Source of the DNA: Aurelia coerulea
Lineage: Eukaryota > Cnidaria > Scyphozoa > Semaeostomeae > Ulmaridae
Direction: 5' to 3'
Assembly (NCBI GenBank): GCA_039566865.1
Contig: CM076962.1
Coordinates: 8,736,743 to 8,800,742, forward strand
DNA length: 64,000 bases
Positions 33,101 to 44,250 of this stretch are shown here, piece after piece. The notes under the pieces are model-generated. The model searched no databases and was not told the origin of the DNA. It worked only from the letters and a program-made list of their open reading frames with translations. The position numbers and the translations under genes are program-made. Each line of letters starts with the position of its first letter. Position 1 is the stretch's first letter.

Positions 33101-33978
33101 GCGAGTAACATCGACGAGCGAGTAATATTTTCTGAACGTAGTCATGCTTACCTTGAAGTAAAAACTTGTTTTGTAAAATGTAAAAAATTAGCTTTGCTCA
33201 ACGATCACTTTGCCATAAAGGGAATACAAACATGAAATCAATGTCACAAGAAATTTGCGATATACTTCAAAACAACGAGAATTTTGGCCCAATCTATCAT
33301 GAACTGACACATAGGCTAAGGACGGAGGTATAATTTTGACTTCACGTTGAGCTGTTGTCGTTGCTCTCCATTGTTTGCAGCTGCTAGATTGTAAACAAAC
33401 AAAGATGGCGGGCTGGGAAACCAACATAAAACCAACACGTAGATATCTAATTTTTACAATGTCATCCTCTATTTTCCCAGCAGTACCGATACGTTTTTCT
33501 GACAGCCAAATGCAATTTCGATCAGTACAAAAAGTTTGCTGAAAAGGCTGCGGCCAGATTTTTTGCAAATTACATAGAAATTCGATCAATTCTTCGTCAC
33601 TATTTTTGAACCAAAATCTAGTTACCTTGAAATTTCTTGGCTTGTGAGGCTCAGAAGAGTCAAATAGGCTTGCAATTCAATGAAATAAACAACAAAGTAT
33701 CCACCTCTTCAAAAATAGTTTGACTGCTTGTTTATTTCAAGGATTTTGAACACTGGGAGGGTTTACTTTGTCAGACCAAAATACTTAGGCCGATAACCAT
33801 GTGAAGATCACCGGTACTTCGATAATAAATTGAAGTATGATCCCCTATTTTCCCGAATAGCTCACCTGGCTCAAAATGTTGCTTGGATCTTGGAGAAAGA
33901 TTTCAGAGATGATAGTGAAAAGGCTGCTGCCAGTTTTGGAGCATTTTGCAAAACATTAAATCCTTGAATTCTTCGTCA
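33101..33978. other. inner sequence of T, no gene
   Basis: Non-coding part of element T, matched in inverted orientation by 39350-40230 in the short T copy. No protein signature. Confidence 0.65.
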
Positions 33979-34146
33979 CAGAGACGTAGGAACCGGGGGG
34001 GCACTGGGGGCACGTGCCCCCCCAAGATTTTGGAATAAACAAAGAAGTGCCCTTTTTATTTTCAGGAGGTGCCCCTTTAGCTTAATGAAAAAAGAGCCCT
34101 TTAAGTGTCGTGCCCCTCCAAGTTTGAGAGGCTTCCTACGTCCCTG
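33979..34146. mobile_element. small hAT-like MITE inserted in T (copy a)
   Basis: 168 bp from CAGAGACGTAGGAA to TTCCTACGTCCCTG, 14-bp inverted ends with one mismatch, and a G/C-rich core. The short T copy lacks it at about 39302, reading straight through GTCACAAAAGACGAAG. A clean 8-bp duplication is not visible here, unlike the related copy at 44932-45091. Confidence 0.65.
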
Positions 34147-34660
34147 CTTTTGTGACAATCACCACGATATCTATTCAACGTGTTTGGAGCCTTTTAAAAT
34201 GTTTAATTAACTTCAGCTCTCGTCCAAGTAATCTTCAACTTCCAACCTGTGCATTTGGACAAGGACCGAATACAATAGGCCTATTCCCATGGGTCGGGCA
34301 TCTTCGAAAATCTATTGTTTGTTTTTCCTGACAGCTTTCCAGATTCACAGATTCCAACTAAATGCGGGGGCGCAAGGTGCTGTCGGTCAGCGGCAAAAAC
34401 ATAATTCAGTCTTGCTTGCCTGAGCAAAGAGCTGCCCTAAAATTATACCCAGACAATATACTTGAACTGTACAGTCAAACTCACACAGGTTGGTCTCACA
34501 CAAGTTGGATATTCCAATCAGATGGGGAAACAATACCCAAATCTATTTTTCTTTTTCAATTGCTTCAATTTGACTTGATTTAATTACATTCTTTAGGCAC
34601 CATGTCAATCAGTCAAAGAACTGAGTTACACTGGGCGATGCAATACATACATTCAATATA

Positions 34661-34870
34661 CCGGGTGTCCCAAAATGATGTATTATTGTTTGATTGCTTG
34701 TATGTCCATAACCAATGAACGGATTTCAAAAACATTGTTTTATTTGATTGTCTAAAGGCTAAATTGGATGTCAAGATGTTGGTTGTGGTTTTACCAGTTT
34801 TTGAACATTGGGTCATCGGTTACGGGCATATGAGCAATCAAATGATAATACATCATTTTGGGACACCCGG
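34661..34870. mobile_element. 210-bp mariner-type MITE
   Basis: Starts CCGGGTGTCCCAAAATGATG and ends with its reverse complement. TA flanks at 34659-34660 and 34871-34872. The arms extend about 38 bp with few mismatches. No coding capacity. Confidence 0.88.
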
Positions 34871-35054
34871 TACTTGGAAAAAGAAAAGCATACAAAAGTT
34901 ATACTATCTAATTTACAAAATTCTAACTAATGCTCTCCATAATTCAGAATTTGTGTAGGTAGGATCGTTTTCCATGGTCTAAGTGATTTGACTGTATATG
35001 AGTTGACTGTGCATTTGTTTATGGATTGATGTTTTGATGCGTGCGTTGCATTTT

Positions 35055-35185
35055 CACTTTTTTCATTAAGCTGAAGGGGCACCACTTCCTGAAAATAAAA
35101 AGGGCAATTCTTTGTTCATTTCAAAATATGGCAAAATCTTGTGTCTTGCACATGCCCCCAATACCCCCAGGTTCCTACGTCTCTG
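35055..35185 (-). mobile_element. small hAT-like MITE, truncated (copy b)
   Basis: Inverted, truncated relative of 33979-34146. The end CAGAGACGTAGGAAC is present on the minus strand at 35185, and the other end stops after the AATGAAAAAAG segment. Confidence 0.6.
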
Positions 35186-35227
35186 ATAACTTCAAGAGAT
35201 CACTGAGGATAATCATTATAACATCTT

Positions 35228-35475
35228 ACTCATTTTCTGTGGTGTCTTTCTTCTTTATGTAACTTTTACCATCTCTGCGCTTCAACAGTGGTGCTACTTG
35301 CTTTAAATCGGTTGTGTTTGTAAGTGGCACAAAGTCATCATGCTGAGTGACACATTTTATCCTTTCAATGCTCCCATCAAAAGTGAGCTTTCCATGAGCT
35401 GATAAAATTTCCCAACAGCAGTGATACTCTCTAGATCCTGCCAATTCTGCAACAGAACACTTATTGCACATGCAC
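35228..35475 (-). pseudogene. exon with P2X7-type zinc-binding domain
   Basis: A minus-strand exon-like block opens just after a splice acceptor (TTACAG at 35476-35481). It encodes a Cys/His-rich segment: CMCNKCSV, HCCWEI, IKCVTQHDDF, then a Lys-rich end to a stop at 35226. The Cys/His pattern and spacing resemble the intracellular zinc-binding domain of P2X7 receptors. Proteins carrying only this domain are common in invertebrates and often sit near transposons. A possible donor (GGTAAAAGT) lies at about 35265-35270, so the C-terminus may be spliced on. It probably belongs with the N-terminal exon at 37481-37681, which has a nonsense codon, hence the pseudogene call. Function is unknown. Confidence 0.5.
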
Positions 35476-35619
35476 CTGTAACACAGCGTAACATATATCA
35501 AATAAGAGAGTGAAAAATGAAAGTAAATCCAAATTCCAATGGTATTAAACAGCACCGGATCATTACCCGAGTTATTTGAAAATGATGCGCTTTGTAAATA
35601 CATTAAGCATGTGGAACAA

Positions 35620-36187
35620 TAGCCTGCGTGCAGACTCTGTCAGAAAGGTTGAAAAGAAGGAAATAAGTAGAGTCTGCGCAACTGAGCCACTTTTCTTGTT
35701 CACAGGTTCCTACGTAGCAAGGAACCAAATTTCATTGGTTTAGGTTAGGGAAATTCAATTGTCTTTGTTAGTTTCTAAAGTGACATTTTCAAAGCAAACA
35801 ATGTTCTATATCTGGAATCAGGAAACGTTTGACAAAGCGTTGAAGTTATGAGTGCAATGATTCTACAGAGAAGATTAAAAGCAGTCTGTCCCCTATTGTT
35901 CTGATCTTTGTTGTCTTAGTTACTGCTTTATTTGCCTTATTTATGCTGCTAGCTAAATTCATGCATCATTGAGTCTCTATGACCCTGATTTCTTTGGATA
36001 AAGTAAATTAGCACAAACTTCTGGAATATACAATAAAGATCTTTATCGATTTTATTTTCATTCATCGAAGGGGACAGTAGTTGAAGCAATGCTGATGTTA
36101 TTGAACAAGAAAAGTGGCTCAGTTGCGCAGTCTCTACTTATTTCCTTCTTTTCAATTTTTCTGACAGAAGAGTCTGCACGCAGGCTA
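35620..36187. mobile_element. MULE-like MITE with 9-bp duplication
   Basis: 568 bp with inverted ends of about 95 bp starting TAGCCTGCGTGCAGACTCT, a few mismatches between the arms, and a perfect 9-bp duplication GTGGAACAA (35611-35619, 36188-36196). Long TIRs with 9-bp duplications are the signature of Mutator-like elements. It encodes no transposase and sits in the intron of the P2X7-domain gene. Confidence 0.88.
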
Positions 36188-36196
36188 GTGGAACAA

Positions 36197-37480
36197 TTGC
36201 CATCATAGTTGCCTATGAAAAAGCATAGGCTGTTTCCATGGCCTAAAGCCTATTATTTCTGGCAAATAAGGCAAGGGCCTACCACAACAATGGCCAAAAT
36301 ACATGGAACGGGGCAAAAAATCACAAAATTGTACCATTTTAGCCATTGATTCTGATTCCTACTCCCAATCCCCGTTTGCAATGTCTAAATATCAGTTTGT
36401 CTCAATTGTAAAAGTGACACTTTTGATGTCTTGCCAGACAGGTATCCATGGCATGGGCCTAATAAAATCCAAATAATTCTCGGTCACACCCACGCATATT
36501 CATTGTCGATCTATGTGAATCAAACACAAATTGGGGCCTAGGTTCACTTTAAATGAACTTGATGGCCTAAACCTTATAAAATCACATAAACATGAAGCTT
36601 TTCAAATGTCTTAGCACAACTATGTTTCTGCGATCCCAGCGCTTGGGGCTAAAAACCGGTGAGCAAAACTGCACTTGATTGCTAAAAATCAAATTGCTCA
36701 AATTGCTTGGTCGCCAGAAATGGACTCTTCCTTCTCTCATCGTGAACCAGAAATTCATGTCCTCTGCTAGCTCTTGTTGTTTATACAATTTTAAACCTCA
36801 ACATAGCTTTTTGAAAGACATGTCAGACTTACCGAATGACGCTCTTGTCTTGCTTTCCTTATGTTACGATGTTTTGATGTATCTTAGTTTTCCTCTGCAC
36901 ACTTCAAGTTCAGGATCACAAGTTAGGCCTAGACATTCCAGTTCCACTAAAGCAAATGTTAGTTCTCCATATTCAGGATCCAAGGACCTTTTTCCAAACA
37001 CCAACTCCATCTTGTGGCCAACCGTCAAGGATCACAACAACAAAACTTGTCTGGCCACATTTCAAATCCAGCAATGGCTTAGGCCATCATTTTTACAAAA
37101 TCACGCGGTCGCCCCAAAACGAGGCCGGTGGATGACGCTCCGCCAAACGAGGCAGACGGATGACGTAATCCCCTAATAAAGTGTTCACCTTTTCAGGAGG
37201 GGTTTAAAACAAATCAAATGTACACTTTAATAACATCATAAAATATATTATTGTTCGTACAACCTAACAAATAGGGGCTCGCACCTTTAAAGGCTCCTGT
37301 GAGAATCTCTCCAGCCTTGAGTGCTGCCGCTGAAAGCCAAATTATCAGATTTGTGGACATACGTAAAGCGATTACTTTGTTGTGGAATTCCTAAAGAAAT
37401 ACTTTCTCGTCCTTTTCAATGTATTTACCCAAGTCTTCTTAAAAACTGGTTCATTAAGCCGCTAAAGCTTTCATTGAAAG
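36197..37480. other. probable intron or intergenic sequence
   Basis: No recognised protein. A plus-strand open frame at 36679-37176 has no family likeness. A 28-bp segment around GATCCCAGCGCTTGG (36632-36660) recurs near 50987, hinting at a further dispersed repeat. Confidence 0.4.
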
Positions 37481-37681
37481 CTAAAAGATACTAAGACCAT
37501 CTTCGTCGCCCTCTTGTTCAAGGGGCGCTCCTTCACCATTCATATCATCGTCATCATCAGATGCCAAAGGGTCGTCGATGTATGGGTCTATGTTTGTTGA
37601 AATCACGCCTAAGTCCTCATGATCAGATAAAGAAAGGCTTCCCCCGCTTGACCTTGAAGAAATTTCTTACTCGTTAGACAT
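37481..37681 (-). pseudogene. N-terminal acidic exon, probably of the P2X7-domain gene
   Basis: Starts at ATG 37681 with MSNE, an in-frame TAA at 37667-37669, then Ser-rich and acidic sequence containing LSLSDHEDLG, NIDPYIDDPLASDDDDD and EQEGDEDGLSIF, ending at a TAG at 37481. A Ser/acidic N-terminus with an I-x-PY motif precedes the zinc-binding domain in many P2X7-domain proteins of invertebrates (from memory). One base change at codon 5 would restore the frame. No clear splice donor was identified. Confidence 0.45.
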
Positions 37682-38112
37682 TATTTCGTGTATTTATGAA
37701 ATGCTTTCCTCTGCCAAACCTGCTCGAAATCGCTTGTTGACAATACCTGTTTCTCAGCATCAACTGCGTGACTCAACCCAACGACGTCAAAAGTTGCCAC
37801 TCGCCCCAGACCCTTGTCATCCGACTTCTCCCATTTCGAACCCAAAAATAGCAGCTTCCTACCCCCAAATACAAATTTAAACTTTCATACCGTTATTCAA
37901 CAAGATTAATCTCTTCAAATCAAACATGATAAGGGGGTGGATTTCCTCATTGCGTTGGCACTTTAACGTCGATAATCAAAGCCACACCACGGACAATCTG
38001 GCAAACTTTTTACCTTGTAAACTTATTTTGAAATATACAACTTCCCATATGCACGTTTTGGTAAACTTGAAATACAGTACACTCAAACATAAAAAAAGTA
38101 AATTGGAACAAA
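37682..38112. other. no recognisable gene
   Basis: AT-rich sequence upstream of the acidic exon. It could hold that gene's promoter, but no element is evident. Confidence 0.4.
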
Positions 38113-38343
38113 TTATTCAAACTTAGACAGATATCTAATTATACCAATACCCCTCCTCGCTTTGGAAATTGCTTCTTTGACATGACTCTGAAAATTAAGC
38201 TTTGTGTCAAGGATCATACCAAGGTGCTTGTGCTCAGCCTTCCTTACTTCCACATCATTTCCTGAAGTTAAGGGAGAATGCCAAGGTTTTAATCTCTTGG
38301 TTGGGATGATGACTTCCTCTGTTTTATCAGAATTGAAATGCAT
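38113..38343 (-). pseudogene. short LINE ORF2 fragment (after the RT catalytic site)
   Basis: A 76-residue frame with MHFNSDKTEEVI, KHLGMILDTKLNFQSHVKEA and GIGIIRYLS. This is the segment that follows the YADD block in Jockey/CR1-type LINEs. Both ends are cut, so it is an isolated relic. Confidence 0.75.
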
Positions 38344-39026
38344 TTTCCATTGCCACGCCCATCAAACCTTCAGTCAGGATTAAGGATGCACATACAAGCA
38401 TAACGTCGAACTGAATGAATCTATCAAAATAATAGAAAGTCAATGGGGAGCAAGAAAACAAGAGCAGACAAAGCAAAAAAATGCAATGGATTTCCTAAAT
38501 GAAACGAACAGTCTCCAAAATTGCCCCATGCTTCTTTATTGATTATTTTTGTTTTGCTTTTGCATTGAACAAGTAGAAAATTAGATTTTTCTACAAAGAA
38601 AAGAAATTGTCATCAAAATGAGAACGTTCAAACGCCAGGAATTGAAGTTTTCGATGCTAGAAAACCAAAACAGTTGAGCTATGAGTAAATAAAGTTGACC
38701 TTGATGTGTAAGAAGACGTATATCCCAAAGGGCAGCGTGAGTCGTTTTAACAAAGAATTATTCCAGTAGCATGGGGATAACACAAAGGCAACATACCATA
38801 CCTCTACACAACTTTAATTGGCCCAGGCATTGGATAGAATAAAGAAACTATTAACCTGAGAACACAGACACAAGAGTAAAAGTGCAGTAACTAAATTATT
38901 CACATGTCCTTAACAAGAAAAAAATTGGGCGTGGCCTCTTGCAAAGATCTCACGCGATTTCAGCGCAGTGAAACAGTTACACGAAAGTCACAACTACAAC
39001 TCGACAAATCGTACGTAAAATATCAG
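38344..39026. other. no recognisable gene
   Basis: AT-rich sequence without coding or repeat signals that I can identify. Confidence 0.5.
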
Positions 39027-39035
39027 GAATAGGGT

Positions 39036-40621
39036 AACAAGACTGAATCATGTTTTTGCCGCTGACTGACAGGACCTTGCGCCCCCGCATTTAGTTGGAA
39101 TCTGTGAATCTGGAAAGCTGCCAGGAAAAACAAACAATAGATTTTCGAAGATTCCCGACCCCTGGGAATTGGTTTATTTTTATTCGGTACTTGGCCAAAT
39201 GCACAGGTTGGAAGTTGAAGAGTACTTGGACGAGAGCTGAAGCTAATCAAACATTTTAAAAGGCTCCAAAAACGTTGAATAGATATCGTGGTGATTGTCA
39301 CAAAAGACGAAGAATTCAAGGATTTAATGTTTTGGAAAATGCTCCAAAACTGGCCGCAGCCTTTTCACCATCATCTCTGAAATCTTCCTCCAAGATCCGA
39401 GCAACATTTTGAGCCAGGTGAGCTATTCGGGAAAAATAGGGAATCATACTTCAATTTGTTATCGAAGTACCGGTGATCTTCACATGGTTATCGGCCTAAG
39501 TATTTTGGTCTGCCAAAGTAAACCCTCCCAGTGTTCAAAATCCTTGAAATAAACAAGCAGTCAAATTATTTTTGAAGAGGTAGATACTTTTTTGTTTATT
39601 TTATTGAATTGCAAGCCTATTTGACTCATCTGAGCCTCACAAGCCAAGAAATTTCAAGGTTAGTAGATTTTGGTTCAAAAATAGCGAGGAACAATTGATC
39701 GAATTTCTATGTAATTTGCAAAAAATCTGGCCGCAGCCTTTTCAGGAAACTTTTTGTATTGATCGAAACTTTATTTGGCTGTCAGAAAATCGTATCGGTA
39801 TTGCTGGGAAAATAGGGGATGACATCGTAAAAATTAGATATCTACGTGTTGGTTTATGCTGATTTCCCAGCCCGCCATCTTTGTTTATTTACAATCTAGT
39901 AGTCGCAAACAATGGAGAGCAACGACAACAGCTGAAGATGAAGTCAAAATTATACCCCCGTCCTTATCCTATGTTAGTATTGATTATTTGATGTTTTGTT
40001 TGATGTTTGGTTTGGTGTGCCAGGGGGTCAGTTTATGATAGCCGGGAGCAAAATTCTCGTTGTTTTGAAGTATGTCGCAATTTCTTGTAAGATTGATTTC
40101 ACATTTGTATTCCCTTTATGGCAAATTGATCATTGAGCAAAGCAAATTTTTTTGCATTTTACAGAATAATTTTTTACTTCAGGGTAACCATGACTGCGTT
40201 CAGAAAATATTACTCGCTCATCGATGTTACTCGCAGTGACGCACGTCGGGCGGGAAGTTTTAGTCCATCGAAGGGTTAGTTGAGAGAGCAGAAACTCCAT
40301 GCTTTGCAAGAGATTTTCATTGCCCAGAATGAAATACTTTGATTTCTTTACAACATTGGTTTGCGATTAATGAATTGGGTAAAACTTCGCAGGTTCCCCG
40401 TGTGTATAACTGTCTTGTTTTTGTTTTAGTTTGTTCTCCGTATTTCAATGTAAGCTCTTTCCGTTTGACCTTCACCTATGCTCGTTGTTGTTGCTCTTAT
40501 GGTTTCAGCTGTAGTCAGTTCTAGAACTGAGGAAAGGAGCGTTTGTAATAATTTTGATTTCACAATACCCTCGGTTCCGAAGGATATTTGCGTGTGCATA
40601 AAAACATAATTCAGTCTTGCT
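39036..40621. mobile_element. TIR element T, short copy without LINE
   Basis: 1586 bp with inverted ends (AACAAGACTGAATCATG at 39036, CATAATTCAGTCTTGCT at 40621) and a 9-bp duplication GAATAGGGT (39027-39035, 40622-40630). Its left 1.2 kb matches 33101-34416 and its right 0.38 kb matches 24508-24893, both inverted. It has one AGTGA at 40235-40239 where the long copy holds LINE A, so it preserves the pre-insertion state. No coding capacity. Confidence 0.85.
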
Positions 40622-40630
40622 GAATAGGGT

Positions 40631-41320
40631 AAGACGGGGTAAAGTGAACTACGGGGTAAGTTCATTCACCAAACTGGTCGATTTAACGAAGGAAATTCAC
40701 CGCGATTGTTTACATTTCATAGTCCCCAAGCCTCTCTCCTCGATTAGTTTACCTATTGAGAGAGCTCCTCCTTTAAATAATTCCCTGCATACAATTTATT
40801 AAGCTCCTCTTTGAAATTGTATATTGTATTCACTTTCCGTATCATTGTATCAATTTTCTGTAATATTATCTCTTATCTTTGTAGTTTAGTTTTTGTTTGT
40901 TTAGTTAGGACTTTAAATTGTATCAAGTGGAATTTAAATTATATAAAACTGAACTGAAACTGAATGTTGCTCGTGAAGCCTGAAAGCGCCAACCATGATG
41001 ACGAATTGTGTGCTCTCGGGCTGTCCCTCTCTTACGACTATTATTGGAACAATTTGAATTTAATTGCAAGTGCCATATTTAGTGGGAATTCGCTGACTAT
41101 AAGTCCTTTCCCACTATGGATGTCACGTAGTTAATTAGCCTTGTTGTTTTTGTAAATAGTTGTTTTTTAAATGAATAAAGAAAAAAACATGACTTGACTT
41201 TTTTACTCTATGTTTGTTGTTTATGGTTGTTGGGTTGTTTGATGAAAATGACTCTTTAGACAAACTTTAAATTGCTGCGAAAGTTAGTTTCTATGCAAAA
41301 TTTCTCCTATTTCCTTTCAG
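40631..41320. other. non-coding, possible LINE 3' end
   Basis: Around 40930-40965 the sequence AAACTGAACTGAAACTGAA resembles the short tandem tail of a CR1-like LINE, but no LINE coding sequence precedes it. 41310-41320 is a good splice acceptor (TTCCTTTCAG). Confidence 0.35.
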
Positions 41321-41368
41321 GCCAGATATTTCAGCATCAAAAGTTGAGTGGCTGTTGTTGCTATCAAA

Positions 41369-42127
41369 ATGTTGCCCTTTTGCCCCTCCAATGATACACT
41401 TCAGCTTCAGAATATCTGGAGTAAGCAGAAAGGCTTCTCGAGATGCTTTGTGGAACTTTTTACACCAAGTGCACTGCTGCTGTTGATACTCATCAGCTTC
41501 TTCATTCAGCTGCGAAGATACCTGAAATGCAAGAAGCGAAGAAAGTATAGGAAGCTACAGATACAAAATGGTGTCAAAGAAGGAGGGGTGGAATTTGATA
41601 CCCTTTCGCCTCATTGCAAAAAGCACTACTTCAAAGGTTTTGCTTTCAATGAGATGCCTACGCCATTTCTTTATGCTGTGCAATGGCTTCTACATGCCAT
41701 GCTTATCATTCTGCCTTGTGCAGATTTATTGAGTCGTCTGGTACTCTGCCCTAGTTGTCTCAATGGTAGCATCTTATACCAGGATGCCATGCTTGTTGTC
41801 ATTTGGGCTTTTGCTTTGCGTAATCTTCAGCGAGAGAGGAAGCTCTTTTACAGGGCTCACATAAAGCAGCATTCTGTGTTGTTTATTTTATTTTGGTCAC
41901 TATCACTGCTTGTCGATATTTTTGCTTTGGTGTCGTGGAATAGTGATGTCTGGTGGTTTGTGAATTATTCAAATGATGTAAAGCTGATGGAGCTGTTTAT
42001 TTTCAGTATCAGATTTTCAGCCAATTTGATTCTGTTTGTTTTCGGTTTTGTGGCTCCAGGATTATACAAAGAACAAAAAAGAATCAGTCCTGAAGAAGCT
42101 GAACTGAAAAAGAAGAAGAAGGGAAAA
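41369..42127 (+). CDS. abcb6-like: N-terminal exon of an ABCB6-like ABC transporter
   Basis: A 253-codon exon from ATG 41369 to a donor GTGAGT at 42128. A splice acceptor at 41311-41320 may join it to a 5' non-coding exon. The protein has about five membrane segments: SALLLLILISFFIQL, LYAVQWLLHAMLIILPCADL, MLVVIWAFAL, LFILFWSLSLLVDIFALVSW, LFIFSIRFSANLILFVFGF. The motif LVSWNS..WW and the ending FVxGFVAPGL match the accessory membrane domain (TMD0) of ABCB6. ABCB6 is a half-transporter linked to porphyrin and heme handling in mitochondria and endolysosomes. The Lys-rich linker before the donor would lead to the core transmembrane and ATPase domains. I cannot find those exons in the remaining window, so they lie beyond a long intron or this is a gene fragment. 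Confidence 0.75.
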
Positions 42128-43965
42128 GTGAGTTATTTCTTGAATATGCTTAAAATTGTTTGATCTTCCCTCGTATATACACAGGGCACAAAACATGGAA
42201 ACGAGGCCTAAAAATTTGACCCCTAACAGCGACCATGAGCGACCCTGCAAATAGTTTGAGCAATTTTTTGCGCGAAAATTACCGCTGGCGTCAGCAAAGT
42301 TTTAAAAACATAAACAAATATCTTTCTTCTTCATAACAAATAAAAATCTCCCTTTTAGTTTGCACTTAAAGTGCCACTGAAGTGTGTTAGTCAAAAAATG
42401 TTAATACGATCCCTGATGGAAAAATCATCGATGATTCGATTGACGTAAATATTTGTTCATTTTGGTGCCGGGAAATGCCATTTTTGGGGTGTTTTTACCC
42501 CTTGGTCGTGCGAAAAGAGCCTGGGCCGAGTGACGTAGATTGATTTATCAAGCGTTCCATTCAATTCATCACACACGAAGACACCACTGTGAACGACTGG
42601 AAGGAAGGTGCCTGACTGCCAATGTGCCGTGAGGAAAAGTGAATATTATTGCATGTTTTGCCTAGACTTTGGAGATAAATTGGATTCCAATCGCATCAGT
42701 AGTACCAAGTGACCACGGGATGATAAATAACAAATGCTGCGGAGTGATGTAGCCGGTTTAAAACTGTTTGCAAGCCGCCGTTTATTGACGATTTAGGCCC
42801 TCTTGCCCGTATCAAATTCAGGGAAGAGGCGATGATGGCGAGATTGGAAGCATCAATTACGGCATGTTGGGAGATCAGATATTTCAATTAATGGACACCT
42901 GGAAGTGCTTCTACAATTAAATGGTGAGAATTTGTGCTTGAATGCTTTATTTGTTTTTCTTTTATGTGTTGATATGATAGGTCATTTGAATTGATGTTCG
43001 TTGTGATTGTGAGGCTTTTCACCACCACTTGAGCAAACTTGTCTTGACCAGAAGCACGAAGGGGATCAGATATGAGTTTTCTGCAAACTTATTAAATTGG
43101 CAGTAACCTAAAAGGAGCGAATTAAGTGAGCCTAAGATGGTATGAAACTGGACATGATTTTTGTTACCAGGATTTGCGGTTATCTGTTATTATTGCAATA
43201 AATAGAAAATCAAAATTTGCCTGTAAGAAGGTAGAAAATGTAGAAACATGAAGTTTTGCCTTTTTATCACAATTGACTGTGGTTGGTAAGCCAATTCAGA
43301 GTTAAATGTTTTGTTATTTATTGTTATTCAGGTCCAACAAATCTGGTATAAACATTGCTTAGAGCATGGTTGACTCCAATTGGATGAGAATATTTCATGC
43401 AAAATGGCCTAGAACTTGAACCCTGCAGGACAAGCTGGAAATTCAGAATTTTATGGATACCAAAACATTTTACAAGCAACTGAAACTTTGCCGATGATGC
43501 TGTTTTGTATTGCATTGTATTGTATAACAAGAAAAGAGCGTGGCTTATCTTAAACAGTGAATTCCACACATGGCAGCATATATTTTTCTCAACCCAAAAT
43601 TCTGAGTCTAACACTGTCTCTTGGCCTCACATCACAATACCTGATATTTCTTGTCACAGTAAAAAATAAGTTCAGCTTTTGTTATGTGGTTTCATAAAAC
43701 GTTGAAAATAGATTGCAGAAGATTAAAAGGAGATGAGGTGGGAATCATCCTAAATATGTTTTCATATTAAAAGTGAAAAAATTAACTCAGACTTTAGGGC
43801 CCAGCTGCACAATAGCAGTAAATCCTTTTGCAAAAATGAAAGGTATGATCTGTTTCAAGTGAGGATGGTAGTATACTCTACAATATAAAGTTAGTTTGAA
43901 GGATTTGGGAAAACCAAACTCCAAATAACATTTCTCAATTATGTTTGATATTCAACCTAATGTCT
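42128..43965. other. probable intron of the ABCB6-like gene, no exon seen
   Basis: Follows the donor site of the ABCB6-like exon. No further ABC transporter exon, TIR pair or RNA gene recognised. Confidence 0.45.
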
Positions 43966-44250
43966 CATTCTATTCCTGCCCTGACCATCCTCCGCAGGCA
44001 GCCCAGGGGTCAAAGAATTGCTTGTACAGATGCCTCAGGGGATGGGGCAAGTCTTTTGGCAAATGCCCAGGGACTTGGCATGCGTACTCCCAAAAACTTC
44101 GTAAGCAAACGCTATAATCACTACTATTACCAAATGCCCCTGGAAGCAGGGGAAAATTTGCAGTCAAACGCATGGGGGCCAGGAATATTTTATGAGCAAA
44201 TACCCAGGGGTGTCCCAGGGAAATGACCAGAGTAGGAATTGAACGAAACA
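43966..44250. repeat. possible old MITE
   Basis: The ends are weakly inverted (CTATTCCTGCCCTGACCA against the reverse complement of TGACCAGAGTAGGAATTG), and the interior is rich in CCCAGGG/CCCCTGG words. No clear duplication flanks it. Confidence 0.35.

Larger units (their letters stand above)
24508..34416. mobile_element. TIR element T, long copy, carrying nested LINEs A and B
   Basis: The ends are inverted copies of about 22 bp (AGCAAGACTGAATTATG...), at 24508 and 34416. An 8-bp duplication TGCCTGAG flanks them (24500-24507, 34417-34424). The internal sequence proper is 24508-24893 and 33096-34416, together about 1.7 kb. The rest is a LINE inserted with its own target duplication. A 1586-bp copy at 39036-40621 has the same ends, a similar inner sequence and no LINE. 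No transposase is present, so T is non-autonomous. The superfamily is uncertain: 8-9 bp duplications fit hAT or MULE, but the ends match neither clearly. Confidence 0.75.

Noticed and set aside
33101..34416. 1.3 kb upstream of LINE A taken as its 5' UTR, with an ORF1 start at 33145
   Set aside because: The same sequence occurs in the short T copy without the LINE, and AGTGA duplications flank the LINE, so it belongs to T. The ATG at 33145 is T sequence read into the LINE.
36679..37176. 165-codon plus-strand open frame
   Set aside because: No motif or family seen and no supporting splice or neighbour evidence. Treated as chance.
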